A stretch of 64,000 nucleotides of DNA. It comes from Amycolatopsis sp. 2-15. Its GTDB lineage: Bacteria; Actinomycetota; Actinomycetes; Mycobacteriales; Pseudonocardiaceae. The stretch covers positions 4,994,501 to 5,058,500 of the forward strand of contig NZ_CP127294.1 in NCBI RefSeq assembly GCF_030285625.1, written 5' to 3'. Both the position numbers and the translations under genes were made by a program. Positions 16,932 to 24,800 of this stretch are shown here, piece after piece. Position 1 is the first letter of the stretch, and each line of letters starts with the position of its first letter. The notes beneath the pieces were generated by a model. That model ran no database searches, was not told the DNA's origin, and was given only the letters and a program-made list of their open reading frames with translations.

Positions 16932-16989
16932 CCGCCAAAAAGCCTAGCCGATCCCCGGCCCTGCCCGGTGGCGAGACGGCCGGGGGCGA

Positions 16990-17517
16990 TCAGTGCCGGC
17001 GGGCCCCGCCGGCGAGGAAATCCGGGTCGTCGAGCGCCAGCGTCAGGGCCAGCAGCGCGCCGAGGTAGCTGTACTGGCGCAGGCCCATGACCAGGCCGGT
17101 CGCGGTGTAGGTGAACCGCGACTGCTGCACGAGCTGCGGCGGCGACACCTCGGCGAAATGCCGGGCGGTGTTGGCGAAGTGGCATTCGACGACGGGTTTG
17201 GTGGTGTCGTCGAGGGCGTGGCGTGTGGCTTCGCCGTAGGTGGTGAGGCCGGCGGGGTTGATGACGTAGCCGTCGACCCCGCGCGCGGTGCGGTGGATGA
17301 AGTCGAGGATCTCGCCCTCGTGGTTGGAGGCGAACGGGACGACGGACACGCCGAGCTCGTCGGCCATCTCGGCCACGAGCTGCTGGAGGTCGGCCAGGGA
17401 CTTGATCGGGCCGTAGATCGTCTCCGAGCGGTGGCCGAGGTTGGGCATGTTCGGGCCGTCGATCACACCGATGCGCCACGGCGTCGCCTCGGGTCCGCGG
17501 AAGCGCGAGAGGGGCAT
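16990..17517 (-). CDS. Type II 3-dehydroquinate dehydratase-like protein in a catabolic operon
   Basis: A 175-residue flavodoxin-like protein related to AroQ-type dehydroquinases: GVIDGPNMPNLGHRSETIYG corresponds to the GPN-LG-REP-YG start with the catalytic Arg and Tyr, SNHEGEILDFIH to QSN-EGELID-IH, VINPAGLTTYGEA to IINPAAYTHTS, and ECHFANTARHFAE to EVHISNIHARE. Several positions differ from housekeeping enzymes, and there is an N-terminal extension. Placement between CaiB and IclR genes points to a catabolic role, such as dehydration of a hydroxylated ring acid, rather than aromatic amino-acid synthesis. Its start is 2 bp from the CaiB stop. Confidence 0.75.
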   Translation of the reverse strand: MPLSRFRGPEATPWRIGVIDGPNMPNLGHRSETIYGPIKSLADLQQLVAEMADELGVSVVPFASNHEGEILDFIHRTARGVDGYVINPAGLTTYGEATRHALDDTTKPVVECHFANTARHFAEVSPPQLVQQSRFTYTATGLVMGLRQYSYLGALLALTLALDDPDFLAGGARRH

Positions 17518-17518
17518 G

Positions 17519-18487
17519 TCAGGACTCCTGCGGGGCGATCAGGTTGAGCGGCAACGGGGTGTGGCGCGCGGCCGGGCTGTTGTCGCGGCCCCGGGCCTGG
17601 AGCTGGGCAACCGTGTCCGGGTCGCCCGTGGCGTCGGTGGGGCCGAGAGGCAGGTCGTGCTCGTGGGCCAAGGCGATGAGCTCCGCGACGGTGTAGCGCG
17701 CGAACGCGCTCTCCAGCCGGGCGCGGATCTCCGTCGCGTGGCCGCGCCGGTCGGCGTAGGTGGCCAGAGCGGGGTCGTCGGGCCAGCCCAGCGCCGTGCA
17801 CAGGCGCAGCCACATGTGGTCTTCGAGCAGCGCGAGGGCGACGGCGCCGTCCTTGGCTCCGACGACGCCGTAGGTCGCCTCCGGCTCGGTCACGGCGAGG
17901 GGTTTGACCGAGCTCCAGGCGGTGGCGACGTCGAGCATCGCCAGGTCGAGGAAGGTACCGCCACCCGCGTGCCACGCCGCGGTGATCGCGAGCGCCGCGG
18001 TGGTCGCGGTGCCGAGGTCGACCCACGGCACGCCGATGCGGTCGGACTTTCCCGCGTCGCCGAGGATTCCGGCCATGGCCTGCAGCGACAGGTCGTGCGT
18101 GGGATGGCCGGCCAGCGGTCCGGTCTGGCCCATCCCGCTGATCGAGCAGTAGACGACGTCCGGGCGCACCTCGCGCACGGCCTTCTCGTCGCAGCCGAGG
18201 CGGGCGGTGACACCGGGGCGGAAGCCCTCGACGAACACCGCGCACCCGGCCGCCAGCTCCAGCAGCCGCTCGCGGTCGGCGGGCGACTTCAAGTCGAGGA
18301 AAACGCTGCGCTTGCCGGCGTTCACGCGCTCGAACATCGGCGGGTCGAACCGCCGGGCGGGGTCGCCGGCGGGCGGCTCCACCTTGAGGACGTCGGCGCC
18401 GAGTGACGCGAGCAGGAACGTCGCGTACGGCCCGGGCAGCTGCTGGCTGAGGTCGAGCACGGTCATGCCGTGCAGCGAGCCGGTCAC
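17519..18487 (-). CDS. CaiB/BaiF family CoA transferase (short form)
   Basis: A 322-residue family III CoA transferase, shorter than the usual 380-400. It starts SLHGMTVLDLSQQLPGPYATFLLASLGADVLKVEPP, with GKRSVFLDLKSPADRE, YCSISGMGQTGPLAGHPTHDLSLQ and the catalytic-region Asp in THDLS. The C-terminal part of the usual fold seems compressed; relatives of the alpha-methylacyl-CoA racemase subgroup have this length, so a racemase activity is possible. GTG 18487 overlaps the dehydrogenase stop by 4 bp. It is the third gene of the operon that starts with the MHS transporter. Confidence 0.88.
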   Translation of the reverse strand: MTGSLHGMTVLDLSQQLPGPYATFLLASLGADVLKVEPPAGDPARRFDPPMFERVNAGKRSVFLDLKSPADRERLLELAAGCAVFVEGFRPGVTARLGCDEKAVREVRPDVVYCSISGMGQTGPLAGHPTHDLSLQAMAGILGDAGKSDRIGVPWVDLGTATTAALAITAAWHAGGGTFLDLAMLDVATAWSSVKPLAVTEPEATYGVVGAKDGAVALALLEDHMWLRLCTALGWPDDPALATYADRRGHATEIRARLESAFARYTVAELIALAHEHDLPLGPTDATGDPDTVAQLQARGRDNSPAARHTPLPLNLIAPQES

Positions 18488-19503
18488 GGCCGGATCACCG
18501 CCCGGCCGACGAGCGCGCCGGAGTCGACGGCGGCGTGGGCGGCCGCGACGTCGTCGAGGGGCCAGACCCGCGGGGACACCGGGGTGACCTTGCCGCCGGC
18601 GACCAGGTCGACGACGTCGAGCAGCTCCCGGCGGTTCGCGTGGGCCGAGCCGACGATCTCGAGCTCCTTGAGGATCATGAGTCCCAAGTGGACTTCGACG
18701 GCGCCGGGGTCGGTGTTGCCGACGACGGCCAGCCGTCCGCGCGGCGCCAGGGCTTTCAGCGACAGCCCGAAGGTCGGGGTGCCGGTGGTCTCGATCGCGA
18801 CGTCGGCTCCGCGCGGCCGGCCGAGGTTCGCGGCGGCCGCGCGCACGGCCGGTGCGCCTTCGGCGACGGTGACCACGGCCTGGGCGCCGGAGCCGAGCAG
18901 TGTTTGTTTTTTGCTGTCGCTGCTGGTCACGGCGATCACGGTGGCGCCGAGCGCGGCGGCGATCCGGACCGTGTGGATCCCGACGCCGCCGCTCGCGCCG
19001 GTCACGAGCACGACTTCGCCTGCCGCGGCCCGGGTGCGGCGCAGCGCGTGGAGGCCGGTGCCGAGGGCACAGGAGAGGATCGCGCCCACCTCGTCGTCGA
19101 TGGTGTCGGGGAGGGCGACCGCGTTGAGCGGCCCGGCGAGGACGTATTCGGCGTAACCGCCGGGGAGGTCCTCGCCGTAGAAACCCGGGCCGCCGCGGCA
19201 GGTGTTGGTGTGGCCGGCCGCGCACTCGGCGCAGGTCCCGCACGGGAACCGTTGCACGAGCGCGACCCGGCGGCCCAGCCACGAGGTGTCGCCCGCGGGA
19301 CCGACGGCTTCGACGCGTCCGGCGATCTCGTGCCCGAGCACCTGGCCGGGCCGGGCCGCCAGCAAACCCTTGCGCGCCAGCACGTCGTGGCCGCAGACCC
19401 CGCACGCGGCCACCCGCACGAGCAGCTGGTCGGCCGCGGGTTCGGGGACCGGGCGGTTCTGCACCTCGAAGCGGTCCGGCGCGGTCAGCACGGCGGCTCG
19501 CAT
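18484..19503 (-). CDS. Zinc-binding alcohol dehydrogenase (MDR)
   Basis: A 339-residue MDR enzyme. CGVCGHD and GHEIAGR give catalytic zinc ligands, CGTCAECAAGHTNTC is the structural zinc loop, and GASGGVGIHTVRIAAALGA is a quinone-reductase-style nucleotide motif. ATG 19503 shares one base with the stop of the MFS gene, so the two are translationally coupled. In this operon it would oxidise an alcohol made from, or present on, the imported substrate before or after CoA transfer. Confidence 0.88.
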   Translation of the reverse strand: MRAAVLTAPDRFEVQNRPVPEPAADQLLVRVAACGVCGHDVLARKGLLAARPGQVLGHEIAGRVEAVGPAGDTSWLGRRVALVQRFPCGTCAECAAGHTNTCRGGPGFYGEDLPGGYAEYVLAGPLNAVALPDTIDDEVGAILSCALGTGLHALRRTRAAAGEVVLVTGASGGVGIHTVRIAAALGATVIAVTSSDSKKQTLLGSGAQAVVTVAEGAPAVRAAAANLGRPRGADVAIETTGTPTFGLSLKALAPRGRLAVVGNTDPGAVEVHLGLMILKELEIVGSAHANRRELLDVVDLVAGGKVTPVSPRVWPLDDVAAAHAAVDSGALVGRAVIRP

Positions 19504-20867
19504 CACGGCGACACGACCTCGGTCACCTTGCCCGCGATCGTCGGGGCGGGGCCGTTCTTGGTCGCGTCGACGTCGAGCGTGAGGTCGCGCCCGGCCGTCT
19601 CCGGCAGCCAGAACAGCAGGATCAGCCCGCAGATCAGCGCGACGCCGACCAGCAGGATGCCGGGTGCGTAGCTCAGCCCGGTCGACACCACCAGCGCCGC
19701 GGCGACCAGCGGCGCGAAGCCCGAGGGCGCGCCGACGCCGAGGTTGAAGCCGAGCGCCCCGCTGGTGAGCCGCGTCGAGGCCGGGAACATCTCGATGAGC
19801 ACCAGCGAGGTGTTGGCGTTGATCGGCGCCTGGAAGATCGCGAACACGATCAGCGCGACGATCACCACCGGTGTCGACCCGGTTCCGAGCGCCATGAACA
19901 CCGGGATGCCGAACACGACATGGCCGAGGCAGCCGAACAGCAGCGTGCGGCGCCGGCCCAGCCGGTCGGACAGCCGGCCCGCGAGCGGGCACAGCGCGCA
20001 GTAGACGGCGAGCCCGATCGAGGTCAGCACAGTCGCGCGGGTGCCGCCGACGTGCGCGGTTGCGGTCAGGTAGTTCACGACGTAGGTGCCGAGGAAATAC
20101 AGGCCCACCCCGCAGATCCAGGAGAACCCGAAGGTCACGAAGATCGCCTTCGCCTGGTCGCGGCGCAGCGCGTCCTTCAGCCGGGCCCGCGGCGCGTCGC
20201 TCTCCGCGAGCTCTTGGAAGACCGGCGTGTCCTCCAGCCGCTGGCGCACGTAGAGACCGACGGCGGCCAGCGGCGCGGCGACGAAGAACGGCACGCGCCA
20301 GCCCCAGCTGTCGAGGGCGGCGGCGCTGAGGGAGAGCTGGAAGGCCAGCGACAGCAGGGCACCGAAGATGAGCCCCAGCGCCGCCGCCATGGACGGGAAG
20401 CTGCCCGGGATCCCGCGCCGATCCGACGGCGCCGTCTCGATCAGGTAGGCCGAGCTCGCGCCCCACTCACCGCCCACGGCCAACCCCTGCAGGCACCGCA
20501 GGAACACCAGCAGCACCGGCGCCGCGATCCCGATCGCCGCGTAGGACGGCAGCACCCCGATCAACGTCGTCGCGACGCCCATCAGCGCCACACTCGCCGA
20601 CAACGACACCTTGCGCCCGGCCCGGTCCCCGATGAGCCCGAACACGACCCCACCCAGCGGCCGCACCGCGAACGCCACCCCGAACACCGCCAGGGACTTC
20701 AGCAGCCCCACGGCGCTCGACCCGCCGGGGAAGAACTCGTGCCCGATGGCCACGGCGAGGAACCCGTACACGCCGAAGTCGAAGTACTCCAGGAAGTTCC
20801 CGATGATGCACGCGACGGCGACCCGCCGTCTGCCCATCGCCGTGGTGGCCCTCATCGTTGTCGCCAT
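19503..20867 (-). CDS. MFS transporter, metabolite:H+ symporter (MHS/ShiA-like) type
   Basis: A 454-residue 12-helix permease. NFLEYFDFGVYGFLA near the N-terminus and GLIGDRAGRKVSL in the loop between helices 2 and 3 are typical of the MHS group (ShiA, KgtP, ProP). FLRCLQGLAVGGEWGAS is the helix 4 signature. These proton symporters import organic acids such as shikimate, quinate, alpha-ketoglutarate or dicarboxylates. It is the first gene of its operon; the shared operator lies 14 bp before its ATG. A dehydroquinase-like protein in the same operon makes a hydroaromatic acid a reasonable guess for the substrate. Confidence 0.9.
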   Translation of the reverse strand: MATTMRATTAMGRRRVAVACIIGNFLEYFDFGVYGFLAVAIGHEFFPGGSSAVGLLKSLAVFGVAFAVRPLGGVVFGLIGDRAGRKVSLSASVALMGVATTLIGVLPSYAAIGIAAPVLLVFLRCLQGLAVGGEWGASSAYLIETAPSDRRGIPGSFPSMAAALGLIFGALLSLAFQLSLSAAALDSWGWRVPFFVAAPLAAVGLYVRQRLEDTPVFQELAESDAPRARLKDALRRDQAKAIFVTFGFSWICGVGLYFLGTYVVNYLTATAHVGGTRATVLTSIGLAVYCALCPLAGRLSDRLGRRRTLLFGCLGHVVFGIPVFMALGTGSTPVVIVALIVFAIFQAPINANTSLVLIEMFPASTRLTSGALGFNLGVGAPSGFAPLVAAALVVSTGLSYAPGILLVGVALICGLILLFWLPETAGRDLTLDVDATKNGPAPTIAGKVTEVVSP

Positions 20868-20880
20868 TGACCCCGAGTCC

Positions 20881-20902
20881 CTTCGATTCGAAATACCGAA
20901 AG
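20881..20902. promoter_or_regulatory. Operator shared with the acyl-CoA ligase operon (copy 2)
   Basis: CTTCG, 11 bp beginning ATTCGAAAT, and CGAAAG. On the plus strand it matches the site at 8267-8287 at 18 of 21 positions. Here it sits immediately before the transporter start on the minus strand; an AT-rich stretch (20903-20916) beyond it may hold a -10 element. A TAAACT hexamer at 20911-20916 could also serve plus-strand transcription towards the PIN gene. Apart from these signals the gap 20868-21063 holds nothing recognised. Confidence 0.6.
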
Positions 20903-21063
20903 ATCTTTCTTAAACTCGAATGAGGCGACGGTACTTCGTCGGGAGCTTCGCCACAAGGCTCAGGGCAGGGTCGGGTCGGAGCGGGTTGACGGAGGGAGAC
21001 CTTGCTCGTGGGCGGGCGAGGTCACGCCACGAGACTGAGGCGAACGCGGACGGCGTGCAGAGG

Positions 21064-21990
21064 ATGCCGGATAATCCATACATGCAGGTCACTCCTCGGC
21101 CAGGCGTGGATCTCGGACACGCCGACGAAGCACTCTTGAGACTCATGAATGAAGCGACCAATCTGCATTCGGTCGATCTCGCCCATGGAGTGGGCTCGTC
21201 TGCGACGAAGCTCTGGACTTACCTGGAATGGGTGCGCAAAGCGGAGCGAACGTTGTCAGGGATCGTTTCTCCCGTGACTGCCTCCGAGATTCTCGACTGG
21301 GACGGCTATCAGCAGTTGATGGCGATGGCCCCGGCTTGGGCGGCCGTGGTTGGGAGCAACCCTCCGGAGCGGATCTTGCACGCGCTGGTGACCGACGAGA
21401 TCGCCAGGCGGGTGGCCGCGCTCGAGGCTGCCCGGACCGACCTGAGTGACTACAAGAGCCGATGGTGTTCAGGGTTCGCGGAAACGGTGGTGCTCGACAC
21501 CACCGTTTATCTGTCCTATGAGGACAAGCTGGACGATGTCGACTGGCGCCGGATTCTGCGCCACGACGGCATCGACGAAGTGTGTCTCGCCGTCCCGACG
21601 ATCGTGCTCGACGAGCTCGACAGCACCAAGAGCGACGACCTCCGGGGCAGAGCCTCCTATTCTCTGGCCGTTCTGGATCGGGTGCTGCGCGACGGTGGCG
21701 AGTTGCGGAAGCCGCCGGTCCGGGTGGAGGTCAAGATGCTGAGTGAGCCCATCGGGCACCGGCGGCTGCCGATCAACGACCAGGAGATCATCGCGCGGGC
21801 TCTCGTGTTGCAGACGCTTGCCTCGAATCCGGTCACCTTGCTGACCTGTGACACGTCCATGGCGTTGCGGGCCCGCGAGGCCGGATTACGAGAAATCAAG
21901 CTCGATCGGCGAGATGCTCGGCAGGACAGGACGAAGGCCAAGGCGACCCGGGCGGCTCGATCAGATCCGCCTGGAGCAAAGCGACCCTGA
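21064..21990 (+). CDS. PIN-domain protein with a helical N-terminal domain
   Basis: About 308 residues. The first half (to about residue 135) is helical and unrecognised. The second half is a PIN-type nuclease fold: VVLDTTVYL with D145, PTIVLDELDS with E184, INDQEIIARA with D239, and LLTCDTSMALRAREAGL with D263. These four acidic residues are the expected metal-binding set. The tail is basic. Base composition is less GC-biased than in neighbouring genes. No antitoxin-like small gene is adjacent. An in-frame ATG at 20920 exists, but the region before 21064 looks non-coding. RNA cleavage is the expected activity. Confidence 0.7.
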   Translation: MPDNPYMQVTPRPGVDLGHADEALLRLMNEATNLHSVDLAHGVGSSATKLWTYLEWVRKAERTLSGIVSPVTASEILDWDGYQQLMAMAPAWAAVVGSNPPERILHALVTDEIARRVAALEAARTDLSDYKSRWCSGFAETVVLDTTVYLSYEDKLDDVDWRRILRHDGIDEVCLAVPTIVLDELDSTKSDDLRGRASYSLAVLDRVLRDGGELRKPPVRVEVKMLSEPIGHRRLPINDQEIIARALVLQTLASNPVTLLTCDTSMALRAREAGLREIKLDRRDARQDRTKAKATRAARSDPPGAKRP

Positions 21991-22099
21991 AGTGGTGGTT
22001 GCGGAGTTCCGCCTCGCTGCGATCGGGGGAAGCCCGATGCTCCGCGACCGGGTATCGGCGCGACTACATTACCTCGCGTCATTTCAGGGCAGATCGTGC

Positions 22100-22248
22100 T
22101 CAGCCCGCGTTGAAGAACAGCCGCTGGTTCACGAACTCGGTGACACCAGCGGGCCCAGCTCGCGGTCGAAGCCGGAGCGTTTGGTGCCGCCGAAGGGGAG
22201 GGCGGCGGACGTGGCGGCGGGGATGTTGACGTGGACCATGCCGGCGTC
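22100..22248 (-). pseudogene. Aldehyde dehydrogenase C-terminal remnant
   Basis: The minus strand reads MVHVNIPAATSAALPFGG followed by TKRSGFDRELGP, and after a frameshift GVTEFVNQRLFFNAG and a stop. This is the last 50 or so residues of the aldehyde dehydrogenase fold, which ends with the VN-P-PFGG-K-SG signature. The catalytic Cys and the NAD domain are absent. It is joined directly to a type VII secretion substrate remnant. Confidence 0.7.
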
Positions 22249-22555
22249 CAGGAGCTCGGAAATGATGTCCCGCACCAGCGTCCGGACCGCGGCCACCACC
22301 TCACCCGCGGTCTTCACACCGGAGGACGCGCCTTCGTAGCCCTTCTGCGCCGCCTGCAACGACGTCGCGAGATCTCCTGGCCGCGCTGCCGGTAGACGTC
22401 CAAGACTGACCCGGACAAGACTGCCGGTTGGCGTTGAGCGCGTCCTTGAAGCCCAGTCACCCGATCGCGGTCGACAAGTCGTTCGCGGATTCCAGGAGTG
22501 AGATGCCCGAGTAGGCCTTCGTCGAGTCCTGGGTCTGCGCGATCAACGGACTCAC
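22249..22555 (-). pseudogene. Remnant of a WXG100-like type VII secretion substrate
   Basis: The minus strand from GTG 22555 reads SPLIAQTQDSTKAYSGIS, then LLESANDLSTAIG and a stop. This matches the N-terminus of large Pseudonocardiaceae proteins with a WXG100-like domain. After a gap and a frame change it continues AAQKGYEGASSGVKTAGEVV and RTLVRDIISELLDAG, resembling a later helix of the same domain. The middle and the whole C-terminal (toxin or effector) part are gone. No ESX machinery genes are in the window. Confidence 0.55.
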
Positions 22556-22690
22556 ACCTGCACGCTAGCAGCGGCGGGGCATCGTCCTGCTCCCGAGCTG
22601 CGGCGTTGCCTGATAGTCCCGGGTGGTCGGACCAAGCGGGCACATCGCCGGAAAAACGCCCGACCGGATGAACCGTTCCGCGCTAAACGG

Positions 22691-23725
22691 TCAGCTCGCC
22701 GGGACCAGCTCGCCCGGTTCGTCGGCCGCGGCCTGGCGGGCGTAGCGGCGGGCCATCGCCGCGCACACGATCAGCTGGATCTGGTGGAACAGCATCAGCG
22801 GTAGCACGATCAGGCCCACCTGCCCGTGGCCGAAGAGCACGGTGGCCATCGGCAGGCCGCTGGCCAAGCTCTTCTTGGAGCCGCAGAACACGATCGTGAT
22901 GCGGTCGGCGCGTTCGAAGCCGAGCAGCCGGGCGCCGACGCTCGTGGTGGTCAGCACGGCGGCGAGCAGCACCACGCACACGCCCAGCAGCACGAACAGC
23001 GGGCCGAGGTCGAGCTTGTGCCAGATGCCTTCGGTCATGCCCTCGCTGAAGGCGGTGTAGACGACGAGCAGGATCGAGCCGCGGTCCACGAGCTTCAGCG
23101 GCGCCGAGTGCCGGCTGACCCAGCCGCCGATCCAGCGGCGCGCGAGCTGGCCGGCCACGAACGGCACGAGCAGCTGCAGCACGATGTCCAGCACTGCCTG
23201 CCCGCTCACGCCCGGGCCGTCGGTCGAGAGCAGCAGCGCGACGAGCAGCGGCGTCAGCACGATGCCGAGCAGGTTCGACACCGACGCGCTGCAGATGGCG
23301 GCCGCGACGTTGCCCTTCGCGATCGACGTGAACGCGATCGACGACTGCACCGTGGACGGCAGCAGGCAGAGGAACAGCACACCGGTGTAGAGCGGCGACG
23401 TGAGCAGCCCGGGGGAGAGGAATGAGGCGGCGAGGCCCAGCAAGGGAAACAGTACGAATGTGGCGGACAGCACAGTGACGTGCAGGCGCCAGTGCTTCAG
23501 GCCGTCGACCGCTTCCTTGCTCGAAAGCCTTGCGCCGTAGAGGAAGAACAGCAGCCCCACCGCGATGTTCGCCGCGATCCCGAAGCCGGTGGCGGTGCCG
23601 CCCGACGCGGGCAGGAGCGACGCGACGCCCACCGTCAGCAGGATGGCGGCGATGAACGGGTCGATCCGCAGCTTGGCCAGCAGTGCGGAAACGGGGCGGG
23701 TCAGCGGGGCGAACACGGTCGTCAT
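22691..23725 (-). CDS. Bile acid:sodium symporter-like transporter (SBF-like, YfeH type)
   Basis: A 344-residue integral membrane protein with about ten hydrophobic segments. FFLYGARLSSKEAVDGLKHWRLH and LLPSTVQSSIAFTSIAKGNVAAAICSASVSNLLG are the SBF-like hallmarks, and FCGSKKSLASGLPMA forms part of the ion-binding crossover in the second half. ATG 23725 has AAAGGAG 5 nt upstream; an in-frame extension into the LysR gene on the other strand is not credible. It is divergent from a LysR regulator, 97 bp away, which probably controls it. The transported compound is unknown; the family handles organic anions with sodium or protons. Confidence 0.88.
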   Translation of the reverse strand: MTTVFAPLTRPVSALLAKLRIDPFIAAILLTVGVASLLPASGGTATGFGIAANIAVGLLFFLYGARLSSKEAVDGLKHWRLHVTVLSATFVLFPLLGLAASFLSPGLLTSPLYTGVLFLCLLPSTVQSSIAFTSIAKGNVAAAICSASVSNLLGIVLTPLLVALLLSTDGPGVSGQAVLDIVLQLLVPFVAGQLARRWIGGWVSRHSAPLKLVDRGSILLVVYTAFSEGMTEGIWHKLDLGPLFVLLGVCVVLLAAVLTTTSVGARLLGFERADRITIVFCGSKKSLASGLPMATVLFGHGQVGLIVLPLMLFHQIQLIVCAAMARRYARQAAADEPGELVPAS

Positions 23726-23822
23726 GGAACTCCTTTCCACCCGATTCTCCGGTGCGGCGCGGTCATTCGGAACCCCGATCACCGTACTCACTGTCATTGT
23801 GGGCGCCGATAAGATGTGACGC

Positions 23823-24671
23823 ATGCTGGATTCGCGCCTGTGCCGCTCCTTCCTCGCGGTGGCCGAAACCCGCAGCTTCACCGCGGCGGCCCGGAGGCTG
23901 GGTGTGGGCCAGCCCACAGTCAGCCAGCACATCCGGCGTCTCGAAAGGGAAGCCGGCGGGCTGCTGTTCCAACGCGACACCCACGCGGTCGACCTCACCG
24001 CGCGCGGGCAGGCGATGCTGGGCTTCGCCCAGACCATTGTGGACACCGAGGAACGTGCCGCCCGTCACTTCCGCGGCACCCAGGTGCGTGGGCGTGTGCG
24101 CTTCGGAGTGTCCGAGGACTTCGTGCTCGAAGAGGTGCCCGAGATCCTGCGCCGGCTGCGGCGCAGCCACCCGCTCGTGGATGTGGAGCTCCACGTCGAA
24201 CTGTCCGATGTGCTCGCCCGCCGCCTCGCCGAGGGCCGCCTCGACCTCGTGCTCGGCAAACGCCGCCCCGGCGCCCCCGGCCCCGCCCGAGTCTTGCGGC
24301 GCGAACCCCTGGTGTGGATCGGCTCGACGGCGACGGTGCTCGAACCGGGTCAGCCCGTGCCGCTCGTGCAGTACCCCATGCCCTCGGTCACCCGTCAGCT
24401 CGCCGTCGAGGCCCTCGAACACGCAGGCCTCGAATGGCGCGCCGCGTGCCTGACCTCCAGCCTCACCGGCCTGCGCGCCGCGGCGGCCGCCGGGCTCGGC
24501 ATCACGGTCCACGCCCGCAGCCTCGTCCCGGACGGGCTGATCGAGCTTCCGGCCCACCTGGGGCTGCCGGACCCGGGTGAGGTGGAGTTCATGCTCCTGC
24601 TGCGCGACGCGACGGAAGGCCCGGCGGCGGCGCTGGCGGATTTCGTGGTGGCGAAGCTCGGGGAGGAGTGA
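23823..24671 (+). CDS. LysR-family transcriptional regulator
   Basis: A 282-residue LTTR. The helix-turn-helix is FLAVAETRSFTAAARRLGVGQPTVSQHIRRLE near the N-terminus, followed by the linker helix and the periplasmic-binding-like effector domain (RVRFGVSEDFVLEEVPEIL). It is divergent from the SBF-like transporter and most likely regulates it from the 97-bp gap. TAAGAT (23810-23815) lies 7 nt before the ATG, so the mRNA may be leaderless. Confidence 0.92.
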   Translation: MLDSRLCRSFLAVAETRSFTAAARRLGVGQPTVSQHIRRLEREAGGLLFQRDTHAVDLTARGQAMLGFAQTIVDTEERAARHFRGTQVRGRVRFGVSEDFVLEEVPEILRRLRRSHPLVDVELHVELSDVLARRLAEGRLDLVLGKRRPGAPGPARVLRREPLVWIGSTATVLEPGQPVPLVQYPMPSVTRQLAVEALEHAGLEWRAACLTSSLTGLRAAAAAGLGITVHARSLVPDGLIELPAHLGLPDPGEVEFMLLLRDATEGPAAALADFVVAKLGEE

Positions 24672-24800
24672 TCGGTTCGGCCGAACGGGGCCGGGGACCC
24701 GGTTCAAGGTCACCGTCGAGGTCACCAACGCGGGTGACGCACCCGCTGTCGGGTGGTTCGAGGGACTGGTCGACGGTCAGCGGGACCATCGGCGGGCAGA

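Noticed and set aside
20920..21063. Longer N-terminus of the PIN protein from ATG 20920
   Set aside because: The added 48 residues are Arg-rich without pattern and the segment lies in the divergent control region next to the operator; ATG 21064 is preferred though not proven.
23726..24046. N-terminal extension of the SBF-like transporter
   Set aside because: It reads antisense through the LysR gene and lacks membrane character; ATG 23725 has a good ribosome site.
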